Assembly (NCBI GenBank): GCA_028823235.1
Contig: JAPKBW010000002.1
Location: forward strand, 124,001-188,000
Length of the DNA stretch: 64,000 bases
Direction of reading: 5' to 3'
Source of the DNA: Longimicrobiales bacterium
GTDB taxonomy: Bacteria > Gemmatimonadota > Gemmatimonadetes > Longimicrobiales > Gaopeijiaceae
Part shown: positions 44,625 to 52,559 of the stretch, one piece after another
Position numbering within the stretch: position 1 is the first letter of the stretch
How the letters are laid out: every line of letters starts with the position of its first letter
The notes under the pieces: generated by a model
The model's database searches: none
Seen by the model: the letters and a program-made list of their open reading frames with translations, nothing else
Told to the model about the DNA's origin: nothing
Program-made: the position numbers and the translations under genes

Positions 44625-44994
44625 ATGATCTGCCGACCCCGTTCGGAGTGCCTTGATCGGCTGCTCCTCCACGCCTGTCCGAAGCGGTTCAGGGATCGCT
44701 TCAAGGGCTGGTGGAGGCGTTTCGCGAGCAGCACAGGGAGCCACATTACATAGTGGTGCGACTGCGACTGTGGTCGTGGTCGGTGTGGCTGGCGACGTGA
44801 CCCATAATGGACTGACCACGGAGGTCAATCTGAAGTTCTACATTCCCGGCGCCCAGTGGGAGCTGGTGGCGCAGGGAAAATCGACGCCGATGCGACTCGT
44901 CGTCTCGGCTGTTACGGGCCTGGGGTTCACCTTCCTATTGAGCAGCTACCTCGGCACGCTGCTATACGGTGTCAGCGCGGGCGGGTATTCATGA
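44625..44994 (+). pseudogene. Decayed ADOP-type (MacB/FtsX-like) ABC permease gene
   Basis: Three frames each carry a piece of one known protein in the right order. From ATG 44625: L-D-R-L-L-L-H-A-C-P-K-R-F-R-D-R-F, the usual opening of ADOP permeases. Shifted frame from 44702: Q-G-L-V-E-A-F-R-E-Q-H-R-E, its continuation. Third frame from about 44764: V-V-V-G-V-A-G-D-V-T-H-N-G-L then K-F-Y-I-P, a late periplasmic motif, and finally S-S-Y-L-G-T-L-L-Y-G-V-S-A, the last membrane helix. Some 700 codons are missing between the head and these tail pieces. The 3' end overlaps the FG-GAP gene on the other strand. Confidence 0.75.
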
Positions 44995-46084
44995 ACAACC
45001 GGTTAATGGCGCCTGAGTTGGCGAAACCGATTTCAGGGAGTCCGTCGCCGTTCAGATCGGCGACGGATACGCCATAGCTCGAGTTCTCCTCCTCACCCAG
45101 CCACACTTCTGTCCAGCCGGTCCCACTGCCGTCATTCAGATAGACCGCGTTGAGTCCGCGGACGTTCGAGATCACAAGGTCCTGGTCGCCGTCTCCATCG
45201 AGGTCCGCAGCCACGCTCATATAAGTCTGCTCGTCATGCCCGAACGCGACACCTGATTCGAAAGTTCCGTCGCCATGACCGAGATAGACGGCGTTCGGCT
45301 CGCCGATGTTTCCGGCCACGATGTCGACTCGTCCGTCGCCGTTCAGGTCTTCGAGCAGGACGGATCGGGTCTCGTCGTGCCCGGTGCCGAACTCGCGGAC
45401 CTCCGCGAAACCGAGATTGCCATCATTGAACAGAATCTGGTTGGCCTGTCCGTCTCGGTTCGCGAGTACCAGGTCGATATCCCCGTCGGAATCGACGTCA
45501 CCGAGTGCGACCGCGATGGTCGAACCGTCTGGGTCACCAAACGTCCGCTTTGGACCGAAGTGTCCCGTGCCGTCGTTTAGGTAGAAACCATTGGCTGTGC
45601 CGCGGTTGGTCACGAGGACGTCCAGTGAGCCATCGCCGTCCATGTCGAACAGCTGAGCACTTCGGGTCGGCTCGACGTCTCCGCTGACGTCCCAGGCGTA
45701 AGAAAATCGCCCGTTCCCGTCGTTGAGGTACACCCAGTTCTCCGCTCGGTCATTCCCCACGACAACATCGACGTCGCCATCGCCGTCGAGATCTCCGGCG
45801 GGGACGGCATACGTCGTGGCCTTCTCGGGTCCGAGCGCGTAGCCCACCGTGAACTGTCCTGCGCCGTTGTTGAGGTAGACCTCGTTGAGTTGAGCCCAGT
45901 GACGCCCGTTCGCATAGATGGCGTCGCGGTCGCCGTCTCCGTCTACATCAACGAAGGCGACGGACGCGGTGAGGTCCTCAGCAGTACCGAGGACGTTGCG
46001 GTCCGTCGAGACGAAGGAGCGCTCCTGGGCGGCTAGGCACGCCGGAAGCGAAATCAGAATCGCGAGCTGGTACGTGGATCTCAT
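44972..46084 (-). CDS. Secreted FG-GAP/VCBS repeat protein
   Basis: A 370-residue protein with a Sec signal (M-R-S-T-Y-Q-L-A-I-L-I-S-L-P-A-C-L-A-A-Q). Seven calcium-binding blades are visible through D-x-D/N-x-D-G motifs: D-V-D-G-D-G-D-R-D, D-L-D-G-D-G-D-V-D, D-M-D-G-D-G-S-L-D, D-V-D-S-D-G-D-I-D, D-L-N-G-D-G-R-V-D, D-L-D-G-D-G-D-Q-D, D-L-N-G-D-G-L-P-E. Each is followed by Y-L-N-D-G-type turns. This is a seven-bladed integrin-like propeller, probably extracellular and binding, with no enzyme motif. It lies one base from the deacetylase gene, so the two are probably cotranscribed. Confidence 0.9.
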   Translation of the reverse strand: MRSTYQLAILISLPACLAAQERSFVSTDRNVLGTAEDLTASVAFVDVDGDGDRDAIYANGRHWAQLNEVYLNNGAGQFTVGYALGPEKATTYAVPAGDLDGDGDVDVVVGNDRAENWVYLNDGNGRFSYAWDVSGDVEPTRSAQLFDMDGDGSLDVLVTNRGTANGFYLNDGTGHFGPKRTFGDPDGSTIAVALGDVDSDGDIDLVLANRDGQANQILFNDGNLGFAEVREFGTGHDETRSVLLEDLNGDGRVDIVAGNIGEPNAVYLGHGDGTFESGVAFGHDEQTYMSVAADLDGDGDQDLVISNVRGLNAVYLNDGSGTGWTEVWLGEEENSSYGVSVADLNGDGLPEIGFANSGAINRLFMNTRPR

Positions 46085-46085
46085 T

Positions 46086-47072
46086 CTAGTTCATGCCTGC
46101 CTGCTCGCGGACGTAGCGCGCGGCTTCTTCGTGCGTGCCGAACCACACACTGCCCTTGGACTTCATGTGATCGATCAGCCCTTCGAGCGCCACGATCCGT
46201 GAGCGATGCCCACTGACGTGGGGATGCATGGTCAGCAGAAACATCGTTCCCTCCTCCCATGCCTTGTCGAACTCGTCGATCCAGACCTGCATGACATCCC
46301 GTGGGTTCATGTAGCTGTTGCCGCGGGGGTTGAAGAGCGGCGCGTCATCGAGGATCCATTCGACCGGAAGCTCGACGACCCCTGTCGCCTCACCGTCCTG
46401 AAGCAGCTCGTAGGGTCGGTCGTCGTGCATGAGTGAGCTCTCATACAGGAAGCCCATATCACGCACGATACGGAGCGTATTCGGAGAGTGATTCCATGAC
46501 GGCGCTCGGTACCCGACGGGTCTCGTCCCCGTGATCTCTTCGATCTCGTCGACGGCCTGTCTGAGAAGCCGCTCCTCCGTCGGGCCGTCCAGCGCGGTGT
46601 TGAGCTCATGAATCCAGCCGTGCACGGCGATTTCGTGCTGCCCGGACGCCTGGATCAGGTCAGCCTGCTCAGGTGCGAGCTTGAGACTCCACGCAGGGAA
46701 GAAGAAAGTCGAAGGGACGTTCTCATCGTCCATGAGCTTCACGATCCGGGGCAGGGCGACTCGTGAGCCGTACTGACCCTGGGAAAGCGGGCCGATGCTG
46801 ATGTCCCCTGTGCGCAGGCCCTGAACGGTTTCGTTGTCGACATCGTACGACAGGAGCACTGCTACGCGAGCGCCGCCGGGCCACGAGTCGGGATTCAGAT
46901 CTCGACCGGCACGCACGTGACCTACTACCTCACGAACGTACTCCTCTGACCAATTCCAGGGCTCGGCCGGGTTCTGCGCGGAGATATGTTCGGGCGAAGC
47001 GCTGGCTAGAGCGACAAGGGCGAAAGACAGGCCGGCAGACAGGTGCCGGAAGGACGACGACATCGACTTCAT
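46086..47072 (-). CDS. Secreted polysaccharide deacetylase-like protein (NodB fold)
   Basis: 328 residues with a Sec signal ending H-I-S-A-Q. NodB-homology features are S-Y-D-V-D-N-E-T (motif 1, catalytic and metal Asp), H-G-W-I-H (motif 2, H-x-x-x-H metal pair), Y-R-A-P-S-W-N-H-S (motif 3) and L-T-M-H-P-H near the end (motif 5). This resembles the PuuE/peptidoglycan-deacetylase-like branch that removes N-acyl groups. The real substrate, glycan or small amide, is not clear. It precedes the FG-GAP gene on the same strand. Confidence 0.88.
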   Translation of the reverse strand: MKSMSSSFRHLSAGLSFALVALASASPEHISAQNPAEPWNWSEEYVREVVGHVRAGRDLNPDSWPGGARVAVLLSYDVDNETVQGLRTGDISIGPLSQGQYGSRVALPRIVKLMDDENVPSTFFFPAWSLKLAPEQADLIQASGQHEIAVHGWIHELNTALDGPTEERLLRQAVDEIEEITGTRPVGYRAPSWNHSPNTLRIVRDMGFLYESSLMHDDRPYELLQDGEATGVVELPVEWILDDAPLFNPRGNSYMNPRDVMQVWIDEFDKAWEEGTMFLLTMHPHVSGHRSRIVALEGLIDHMKSKGSVWFGTHEEAARYVREQAGMN

Positions 47073-47101
47073 GGAGCAGCTCCTTTCGAGTTGCCCTGAG
47101 C

Positions 47102-47875
47102 CTATCTCCCGGCGCGCGTCCAGACCAGAACTGCGCCCGATGCTGCCAGCGTACCGTACTGCATCACCGCCTCCGTGGGTGTCAGTACGGCCATAGTCTC
47201 AATCGCTTCCGTGTCGATGTTGAGCGCCTGGACTCCTGAAATCGGCACGCCGTTCAGAACCACGAGTGCGCACGTATTGCTGCCGTTCGCTCTCCGAGCC
47301 CGCTGCATGGATACGCACATGCCCATGTTCTCGCTGCCCATGGTCAGGTTCTCGGGGCGGACGATACGGAGGCCGTTCTGCGAGGTGTTCTCCAGAACCG
47401 TGCCCAGGTCGCGCTTCACCGGGATAGCCTCAATCTGATCCTTTGAGATCCATCGTCGCCCGAGGATGTTTGCGCTGAGTCCCATGATACTGAGCTGTTC
47501 GGCTGCTGCCTCTTCCACCGACACCTCCAGCCCCTCAAGGCCGATTGGGGCCGGCGATACCATGAGTTCGAGCGTGGCTTCACCCTCGAGTTCCAGGGCG
47601 AGAAGGGGAGAACGGGTCTCGAGGTAGCCGAATGCCTGCGTAACGAGGAGATACTCTCCGGCCTCCTGCGGTGCGATGACGAACGCTCCTGCAACGTCTG
47701 TAAGCGTGCGGACGGACTCTTCGCCGCTTCGAGTGATGAGCGAGACGACGACCCCACCAACCCCCGCCTCGTTGATGTTGTCCAGGACTCTCCCGACAAT
47801 CGTTTGCGCGTGCGCGGTGTCCGGCGACCCAAGAAGGAGCGCCGCTAGCAGAGCGAGGGCAGGAAGACGATTCAT
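47102..47875 (-). CDS. Secreted CarboxypepD_reg + TonB-plug-like protein without barrel
   Basis: The start at ATG 47875 gives 257 residues with a Sec signal ending A-H-A-Q. It opens with T-I-V-G-R-V-L-D-N-I-N-E-A-G-V-G-G (carboxypeptidase regulatory-like domain to about residue 105). A plug-like module follows (L-V-V-L-N-G-V-P-I-S-G, I-D-T-E-A-I-E-T-M-A-V-L-T, A-V-L-V-W-T), with one Cys pair. The protein stops where a TonB-dependent receptor would begin its barrel. The homologue at 57046 shares G-Y-x-E-x-x-S-P-L-L-A. It is not a random truncation, as the end is clean. The function is unknown; it may be a periplasmic or surface binding protein. Confidence 0.8.
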   Translation of the reverse strand: MNRLPALALLAALLLGSPDTAHAQTIVGRVLDNINEAGVGGVVVSLITRSGEESVRTLTDVAGAFVIAPQEAGEYLLVTQAFGYLETRSPLLALELEGEATLELMVSPAPIGLEGLEVSVEEAAAEQLSIMGLSANILGRRWISKDQIEAIPVKRDLGTVLENTSQNGLRIVRPENLTMGSENMGMCVSMQRARRANGSNTCALVVLNGVPISGVQALNIDTEAIETMAVLTPTEAVMQYGTLAASGAVLVWTRAGR

Positions 47876-47906
47876 TGTGTGAGTGTACGCGTGGGCGCTC
47901 GCATGG

Positions 47907-48866
47907 TTACGCACCCGATACCGAGTAAGGCACGGCCATCGTGCCTCGGCTTACCGGAACGGCTGAGCCTCCTACCCGTACTCTCGAGGTCGCCCCGTTC
48001 GCCCGATCGGCACCTACCTCGATGATGCTCGGGCGGCCCATCTCGATGCCTTGTTCGACGGTCCACCAGAGCGAGGCCTCCTCACTGCCATCGGCCTTGG
48101 ACAGATAGCCGCCCAGTGCCGCTGCGGCCGACCCGGTCGCCGGGTCCTCGGGGACTCCGGACCCCGGCGCGTACATCCGGACGTGAACGTCGACCCCATT
48201 ACCCTCGCCATCCATGCACACTACGTAGACGTGGTGGGCCCACGCGTCGGCGAGCATACGCTTCCACATGGCCATGTCGAGTACCGTTCGCCGGACGGCA
48301 TCCATCGTTTTCACTGGGATGATGAAGTACTCGAGTCCGCACGACACCTGTTCGATCTCGAGCTGGCCACAGCCCGGGGTCTCTCCGCCGATGTCAGACG
48401 CGTCGAGCCCAATCAGCGCAGCGACCTCGGCCACAGGGTGAGAGGAGGGCCGGTGCTCCGGGAGCATCGCGGTCGTGAACATCGCTGAGACCGGACGGCC
48501 ACCCTGGAAACACACCTTCACCGGGACGGGGCCGACGTTCTCCTCAAGGATGAGCTGAACGTCGCCGTTGCCGTCCGGGTCGAGGTTAGACGGTGCCTCA
48601 GACTGGGATGCGAGGAAAATCGCCGCGCCGACCGTCGGGTGCCCGGCGAACGGCACTTCGCGTCCCGGTGTGAAGATCCGTACCCGAGCGCTGCCTTCCG
48701 ATGTCTCTGGAGGACCCAGGAACACGGTCTCCGAGAGATTCATCTCGAGCGCGATCTGCTGCATCAGCGCGGTCGGGAGGTGTGCCGCATCGGGGAAAAC
48801 GCCGAGCGGATTTCCGCCAAAGGTTCGGTCCGTGAAGACGTCGAGGGTATGAAAAGGAAGATTCAT
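47907..48866 (-). CDS. PhzF-family isomerase/epimerase
   Basis: A 319-residue protein started at ATG 48866 (M-N-L-P-F-H-T-L-D-V-F-T-D). Family motifs are F-G-G-N-P-L-G-V-F, the catalytic Glu in M-N-L-S-E-T-V-F, F-A-G-H-P-T-V-G-A-A in the first half and E-D-P-A-T-G-S-A-A-A-A-L-G-G-Y in the second. It is a diaminopimelate-epimerase-like fold. Most members have no assigned substrate, and no phenazine genes are near. It is 31 bases upstream of the plug-like protein gene on the same strand. Confidence 0.92.
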   Translation of the reverse strand: MNLPFHTLDVFTDRTFGGNPLGVFPDAAHLPTALMQQIALEMNLSETVFLGPPETSEGSARVRIFTPGREVPFAGHPTVGAAIFLASQSEAPSNLDPDGNGDVQLILEENVGPVPVKVCFQGGRPVSAMFTTAMLPEHRPSSHPVAEVAALIGLDASDIGGETPGCGQLEIEQVSCGLEYFIIPVKTMDAVRRTVLDMAMWKRMLADAWAHHVYVVCMDGEGNGVDVHVRMYAPGSGVPEDPATGSAAAALGGYLSKADGSEEASLWWTVEQGIEMGRPSIIEVGADRANGATSRVRVGGSAVPVSRGTMAVPYSVSGA

Positions 48867-48970
48867 TTCGTTCAGTCGCTGTTGCGGTGTCGGGCGGAAG
48901 CCTCCCAACCTGTCTTACCCTTCACCCCGCGTGCAACGGGTGTCAAACTGGCCTGGATGAGGAATCATAT

Positions 48971-49462
48971 ATGCGTCATATCGGCGTGATCTCGGATACG
49001 CATGGACTTCTCCGTTCAGAAGCACTTGATGCGCTCGCAGGGAGCGAGGTGATCATTCACGCCGGTGACGTCGGGGACTCGGAAATTCTCGAGCGACTCG
49101 CTGAGGTGGCACCGGTCCACGCTGTACGTGGCAACACGGACTACGGCCCGTTCGGCCAGTCTCTACCGGTTTCGGAGGTCGTCTCACTGGGGCCCGAGGG
49201 CAGTGATGCGGGCGGACCGCTCGCGTACGTCCTCCACGACCTAGCGGAGCTGGAACTCGACGCGGGTGAGGCGGGCATGCGGGTCGTGATCCACGGTCAC
49301 TCGCATCGACCGGCGATCGAGGAGCGAGGGGGCGTGCTCTATTTCAATCCGGGCGCGGCCGGTCATCGAAGGTTTTCACTGCCGGTCACAGTGGGACGAC
49401 TGACCATCGATGACGATGGCAACGTCACGGCGGAGATTTTGGATCTGGGCGAGGTCCCCTAA
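48971..49462 (+). CDS. YfcE/MJ0936-family metallophosphoesterase
   Basis: 163 residues from ATG 48971. The calcineurin-like metal motifs are in order: I-S-D-T-H-G (D-x-H), H-A-G-D-V-G-D, V-R-G-N-T-D, and H-G-H-S-H near residue 120, then N-P-G-A-A-G. Small members of this family hydrolyse phosphodiesters in vitro, and the physiological role is unknown. It is divergent from the PhzF gene across about 100 bases. Confidence 0.92.
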   Translation: MRHIGVISDTHGLLRSEALDALAGSEVIIHAGDVGDSEILERLAEVAPVHAVRGNTDYGPFGQSLPVSEVVSLGPEGSDAGGPLAYVLHDLAELELDAGEAGMRVVIHGHSHRPAIEERGGVLYFNPGAAGHRRFSLPVTVGRLTIDDDGNVTAEILDLGEVP

Positions 49463-49508
49463 TGGCGCGGTGCATTGAGGGAAGAATATTCGCGAAGGAG
49501 AGCAGCAG

Positions 49509-50522
49509 ATGACGAAGTCCAGTGACGTGAGGAGCTGGCGGAGCGTCTTCCTTCTCACCGTGCTCGTAGTCTCGGCGGCGCAACCGCTCCAGGCCCAGGA
49601 ACTCGACCCCCACGAAACCGTGTCCGCCGATGTGCTCCGGGCCTGGATGGCGGAGGTGTCGAATCACGGGCGATGGGGTGCAGATGATCAGTTGGGCACA
49701 CTCAACCTGATCACTCCAGCACACCGACTTGCAGCGGTTGATCTGGTCGTGGACGGGGTCACCGTGTCTCTGGCGCATGACCTGATTGCAGGCCCTGATG
49801 AGAACGCGATCCGTCCGCTCGAGGTCGAGCACATTCCCTTCATGGGCGATCCGGCATCAGGCGCGCTCGACCGTGTCGATATTCTTTACCACGGATACGC
49901 CTATTCGCATCTCGATGCCCTGTCACACTTCGCCTTCGATGGGTCGTTCTACAACGGATTCGGACTGGAGACGGTGTCGACCGAGGGAGCCAGCAGTCTC
50001 GGGGTCGAGAACATGAGTGACGGGATTGTCACTCGCGCGGTTCTGATCGATATCCCGCGCCTGCGAGGCGTCGACTATCTCGACCTTGGCGATGTCGTCA
50101 CGGTCACGGACTTGGAGGCATGGGAGGCGAGGACCGGGATACAGGTCTCGGAAGGCGACGTCCTCCTTATTCGCACGGGGCGGTGGGCTCGAGAGGCAGC
50201 CCTGGGACCTTGGTCGGTCCGCCAGTCGTCAGCGGGACCTCATCCATCTATCGGTAGGTGGCTCCGCGAGCGTGGAGTAGCGGCTCTCGGCGGTGATGGC
50301 GCGAACGACCGCAAACCTTCCCTTGTCGAAGGTGTGGGTGATCCCCTGCATCAGGTCACGATCGTGGCGATGGGCATGCCGCTCTTCGACAATCTGGACC
50401 TCGCGGCGGTCGCCGAAGCGGCTGCCGAGCGCAACCGTTGGACGTTCCTTTTTATGGCCTCGCCACTCCGGCTGGTAGGCGCGTCGGGCTCACCTCTGAA
50501 CCCGATCGTGATGTTCGAATAG
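49509..50522 (+). CDS. Secreted cyclase-family (kynurenine-formamidase fold) hydrolase
   Basis: 337 residues with a Sec signal (V-F-L-L-T-V-L-V-V-S-A-A-Q-P-L-Q-A-Q). The family metal motif H-x-D-x-x-x-H is clear in S-H-L-D-A-L-S-H-F, with G-A-D-D-Q-L-G-T-L-N near the start and the characteristic W-G-A-D-D. Good ribosome site AAGGAG before ATG 49509. The fold includes bacterial kynurenine formamidase, which the tryptophan pathway at 36-38 kb lacks locally. The export signal and greater length argue against this gene filling that cytoplasmic step. Confidence 0.85.
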   Translation: MTKSSDVRSWRSVFLLTVLVVSAAQPLQAQELDPHETVSADVLRAWMAEVSNHGRWGADDQLGTLNLITPAHRLAAVDLVVDGVTVSLAHDLIAGPDENAIRPLEVEHIPFMGDPASGALDRVDILYHGYAYSHLDALSHFAFDGSFYNGFGLETVSTEGASSLGVENMSDGIVTRAVLIDIPRLRGVDYLDLGDVVTVTDLEAWEARTGIQVSEGDVLLIRTGRWAREAALGPWSVRQSSAGPHPSIGRWLRERGVAALGGDGANDRKPSLVEGVGDPLHQVTIVAMGMPLFDNLDLAAVAEAAAERNRWTFLFMASPLRLVGASGSPLNPIVMFE

Positions 50523-50600
50523 GAGGAACTCTGCTGCGAGCATGAGTATGCTTGCAGTCTTTCGATTCCCCCCCACCTCCTCTCCTCTCCTGAGAAGCTC

Positions 50601-51245
50601 ATGCCAACATTGAGACAGGCCCTTGCCGACCTCCGCGCGGAGAAAGACGCCGCCCGAGATCCGGTCGCGACCACGATCATGAACCGTGCGACCGAACAGC
50701 TCGCAGCATCGCCGATCATGGAGTCGGTGGTGAAACAGGGAGACACGGCTCCGATGTTCGCGCGACCCGACCTCGACGGGGAGACTGTGCGCCTGCGCTC
50801 CGTGCTCAAGGACGGTCCGGCCATCGTGAGCTTCTTTCGGGGCCGTTGGTGACCCTACTGTCACCTTGAGCAGGTTGCTCTCCAGGAACTGCTGCCGGAA
50901 TTCACCAAGAAGGGAGCCACCCTTCTGACTCTCTCCCCTCAGCTCGAACCGTATGCGCGGAAGTGGGTCGAGGAAGACGGTGTCGAATATCCGGTACTCC
51001 TCGATCTCGGCCTCGGTGTGGCGCGCGACTACGGCTTGACCTTTGAACTCGGCGCCGAGTTGCGAAGCCTCTATACAGAGAGACTCAAGATCGACCTCTC
51101 CCGCTTCAACGGCGACCAGTCATGGGAACTCCCCATTCCTGCGACCTGTGTCATTGATACGGACGGGACTGTGGTCTACGCCTCTGTCCATCCGGACTAT
51201 ACGCAGCGCCCCGAACCGTCTGAGATCCTTCAGGCGATCCCATGA
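50601..51245 (+). CDS. Selenocysteine-containing peroxiredoxin-like protein (UGA read as Sec)
   Basis: One frame runs from ATG 50601 to 51245 (214 residues), broken only by a TGA at 50850-50852. Before it stands A-I-V-S-F-F-R-G-R-W; after it P-Y-C-H-L-E-Q-V-A-L-Q-E-L-L-P-E-F. This is exactly the peroxiredoxin-like family segment R-G-x-W-C-P-Y-C, with the first Cys replaced by the UGA (U84, resolving C87). Similarity continues to the end (L-P-I-P-A-T-C-V-I-D-T-D-G, H-P-D-Y-T-Q-R-P-E-P). A SECIS-like hairpin lies 12-35 bases after the TGA. It should reduce peroxides or thiols via a selenol in the cytoplasm. A nonsense mutation is the alternative, but the frame beyond is undecayed. Confidence 0.88.
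50864..50886 (+). promoter_or_regulatory. Bacterial SECIS-like hairpin of the peroxiredoxin-like gene
   Basis: GAGCA (50868-50872) and TGCTC (50876-50880) form a stem closed by the loop GGT. An outer CCT/AGG pair (50864-50866, 50884-50886) extends it past a small internal loop. The loop begins 20 bases after the UGA, and a GGU apical loop is the feature SelB contacts in the E. coli fdhF element. The element lies inside the coding frame, as bacterial SECIS must. Confidence 0.72.
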
Positions 51246-51411
51246 AGACGCCCTGACTCTGTGTGCGTCACCAGGATAAGCGGCTAGGTCGCGACGCAGG
51301 CAGCCGACATCGATATCCGCCTGCGCTCGCAGTCGGGGAAGAGGCGAAATTCACCTCGGTGGGTTACGTCAGGCATAGCAATACGGCACGCTCAGATTCG
51401 GCGGAAGTGTG

Positions 51412-52086
51412 ATGACGACACCCCAACCCATTCCCGAGTCCCTCGCAGGTGCGCACGCATGGGCGCGCTCGCAGCCATGGCTTTCCCGGTTCACTCTGAT
51501 GAATCGGATTCTCTTGGCCATGGCATTCATCCCGACCGGCCTGGTCAAGGCGACCGGGAACCGATTTACCATTTTGCCGGTGACGGACCCGGTCGGATTC
51601 TTCTTCGAAGCCATGTATCAGACCGGTCCGTGGTGGCATTTCATCGGGTTCTCGCAGATCGCCGCAGCCGTCATGCTGCTGGTTCCTGCGACCGCGACGG
51701 TCGGAGCTATCCTCGCCCTTCCGATCGCGGTCAGCATCTTCCTCATCACCTGGGGCGTAGGCTTCCACAACACCGTGTACATCGGCGCGGGAATGGTCGT
51801 GTCCTTCACCTACCTGCTTTGCTGGGACGCAGATCGCATCTGGAATGCGGCGTCCATGGTGCTGGGGCGGCGCTCCTCGCCAGCGCTTCTGGCAGGGGCT
51901 CACATTGTCGAGAAACTCGGCTGGGGCCTGGGTGGCGCCACGGGCCTCGCGCTCTTCATGGTCACTCGAGGGTTCGTGCCAAACAGCTGGATCAGGGGTC
52001 TGCTTCTGGTAGGTGTTGGGTCTGTGGGTCTTGTCGTGGTGGGCTGGCTCGCGGGCGCGTGGCGCTCTCGGACGGATACGGCCTGA
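51412..52086 (+). CDS. DoxX-like integral membrane protein
   Basis: About 224 residues (ATG 51412; a GTG three bases earlier is equally possible). There are five or six hydrophobic helices, with L-L-A-M-A-F-I-P-T-G-L-V-K-A-T-G at the first and G-F-S-Q-I-A-A-A-V-M-L-L-V-P at the second, matching the DoxX/DoxD-like pattern of a four-helix core. It is cytoplasmic-membrane located with no catalytic motif, and the role is unknown. Its position 167 bases after the selenoprotein gene does not imply cotranscription. Confidence 0.65.
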   Translation: MTTPQPIPESLAGAHAWARSQPWLSRFTLMNRILLAMAFIPTGLVKATGNRFTILPVTDPVGFFFEAMYQTGPWWHFIGFSQIAAAVMLLVPATATVGAILALPIAVSIFLITWGVGFHNTVYIGAGMVVSFTYLLCWDADRIWNAASMVLGRRSSPALLAGAHIVEKLGWGLGGATGLALFMVTRGFVPNSWIRGLLLVGVGSVGLVVVGWLAGAWRSRTDTA

Positions 52087-52213
52087 CTCGTGATCACGCT
52101 GCCGGGCGAAGGACGTCGAGCCTAGGCCCCGACACGCGTGGTCGGCAAGCTGGAATTCGCCTCCGACCTTTCACCGTAACAGATTGTCGTCCAACTCAAT
52201 TCTGGAGCCCATC

Positions 52214-52558
52214 GTGTTACCACGACTTTGGACCTTGCCCGTGGTCTTCCTCCTGGCTGCTTTGCTCGGCGCATGCGTCACTTGGCAGCCGGTCACGACG
52301 CCTGCTGCGGATTACGTGACCAGTGAAGCGCCGGAGCGCGCCCGCATTACCACGAGCGACGGGACCGTGATGACCATCGAAGCTCCCGTAGTGCGAGCCG
52401 GGGCCATCGTTGGCACGCTGTCTCCCGGTGCAGCGCTCCTTGGGGATATCTCCTTTTTCGAAGTCGAGCAAACCGCAATGGTTCGCTCCGTGTTGCTGGT
52501 CCTTCCGGCCGTCGTGTTGGTGGCCATCGTCGCTCTCGTCTCCTGCAGGTGCATCTGA
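52214..52558 (+). CDS. Small lipoprotein with C-terminal membrane helix
   Basis: The start at GTG 52214, preceded by TGGAG, gives 114 residues. A lipobox L-L-G-A-C closes the signal segment (L-P-V-V-F-L-L-A-A-L-L-G-A-C). A short beta-rich middle follows (A-R-I-T-T-S-D-G-T-V-M-T-I-E-A-P-V-V), and the protein ends with a hydrophobic helix (L-L-V-L-P-A-V-V-L-V-A-I-V-A-L-V). I recognise no named family. It is immediately followed by the D-aminoacylase-like gene. Confidence 0.7.
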   Translation: MLPRLWTLPVVFLLAALLGACVTWQPVTTPAADYVTSEAPERARITTSDGTVMTIEAPVVRAGAIVGTLSPGAALLGDISFFEVEQTAMVRSVLLVLPAVVLVAIVALVSCRCI

Positions 52559-52559
52559 A

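Noticed and set aside
49509-50522. Secreted cyclase-family protein as the kynurenine formamidase of the tryptophan pathway
   Set aside because: It shares the H-x-D-x-x-x-H fold motif, but it has an export signal and is longer than KynB. It also lies 12 kb from the pathway genes, whose substrates are cytoplasmic.
50601-50852. The 83-codon stretch before the UGA as a stand-alone small protein
   Set aside because: It ends in the middle of the peroxiredoxin core strand. The continuous similarity in the same frame after the UGA makes Sec read-through the better reading.
51280-51370. Hairpin CGCAGGC/GCCTGCG after the selenoprotein gene as a terminator
   Set aside because: The arms are far apart with a long unstructured loop and no T-run follows, so I did not list it.
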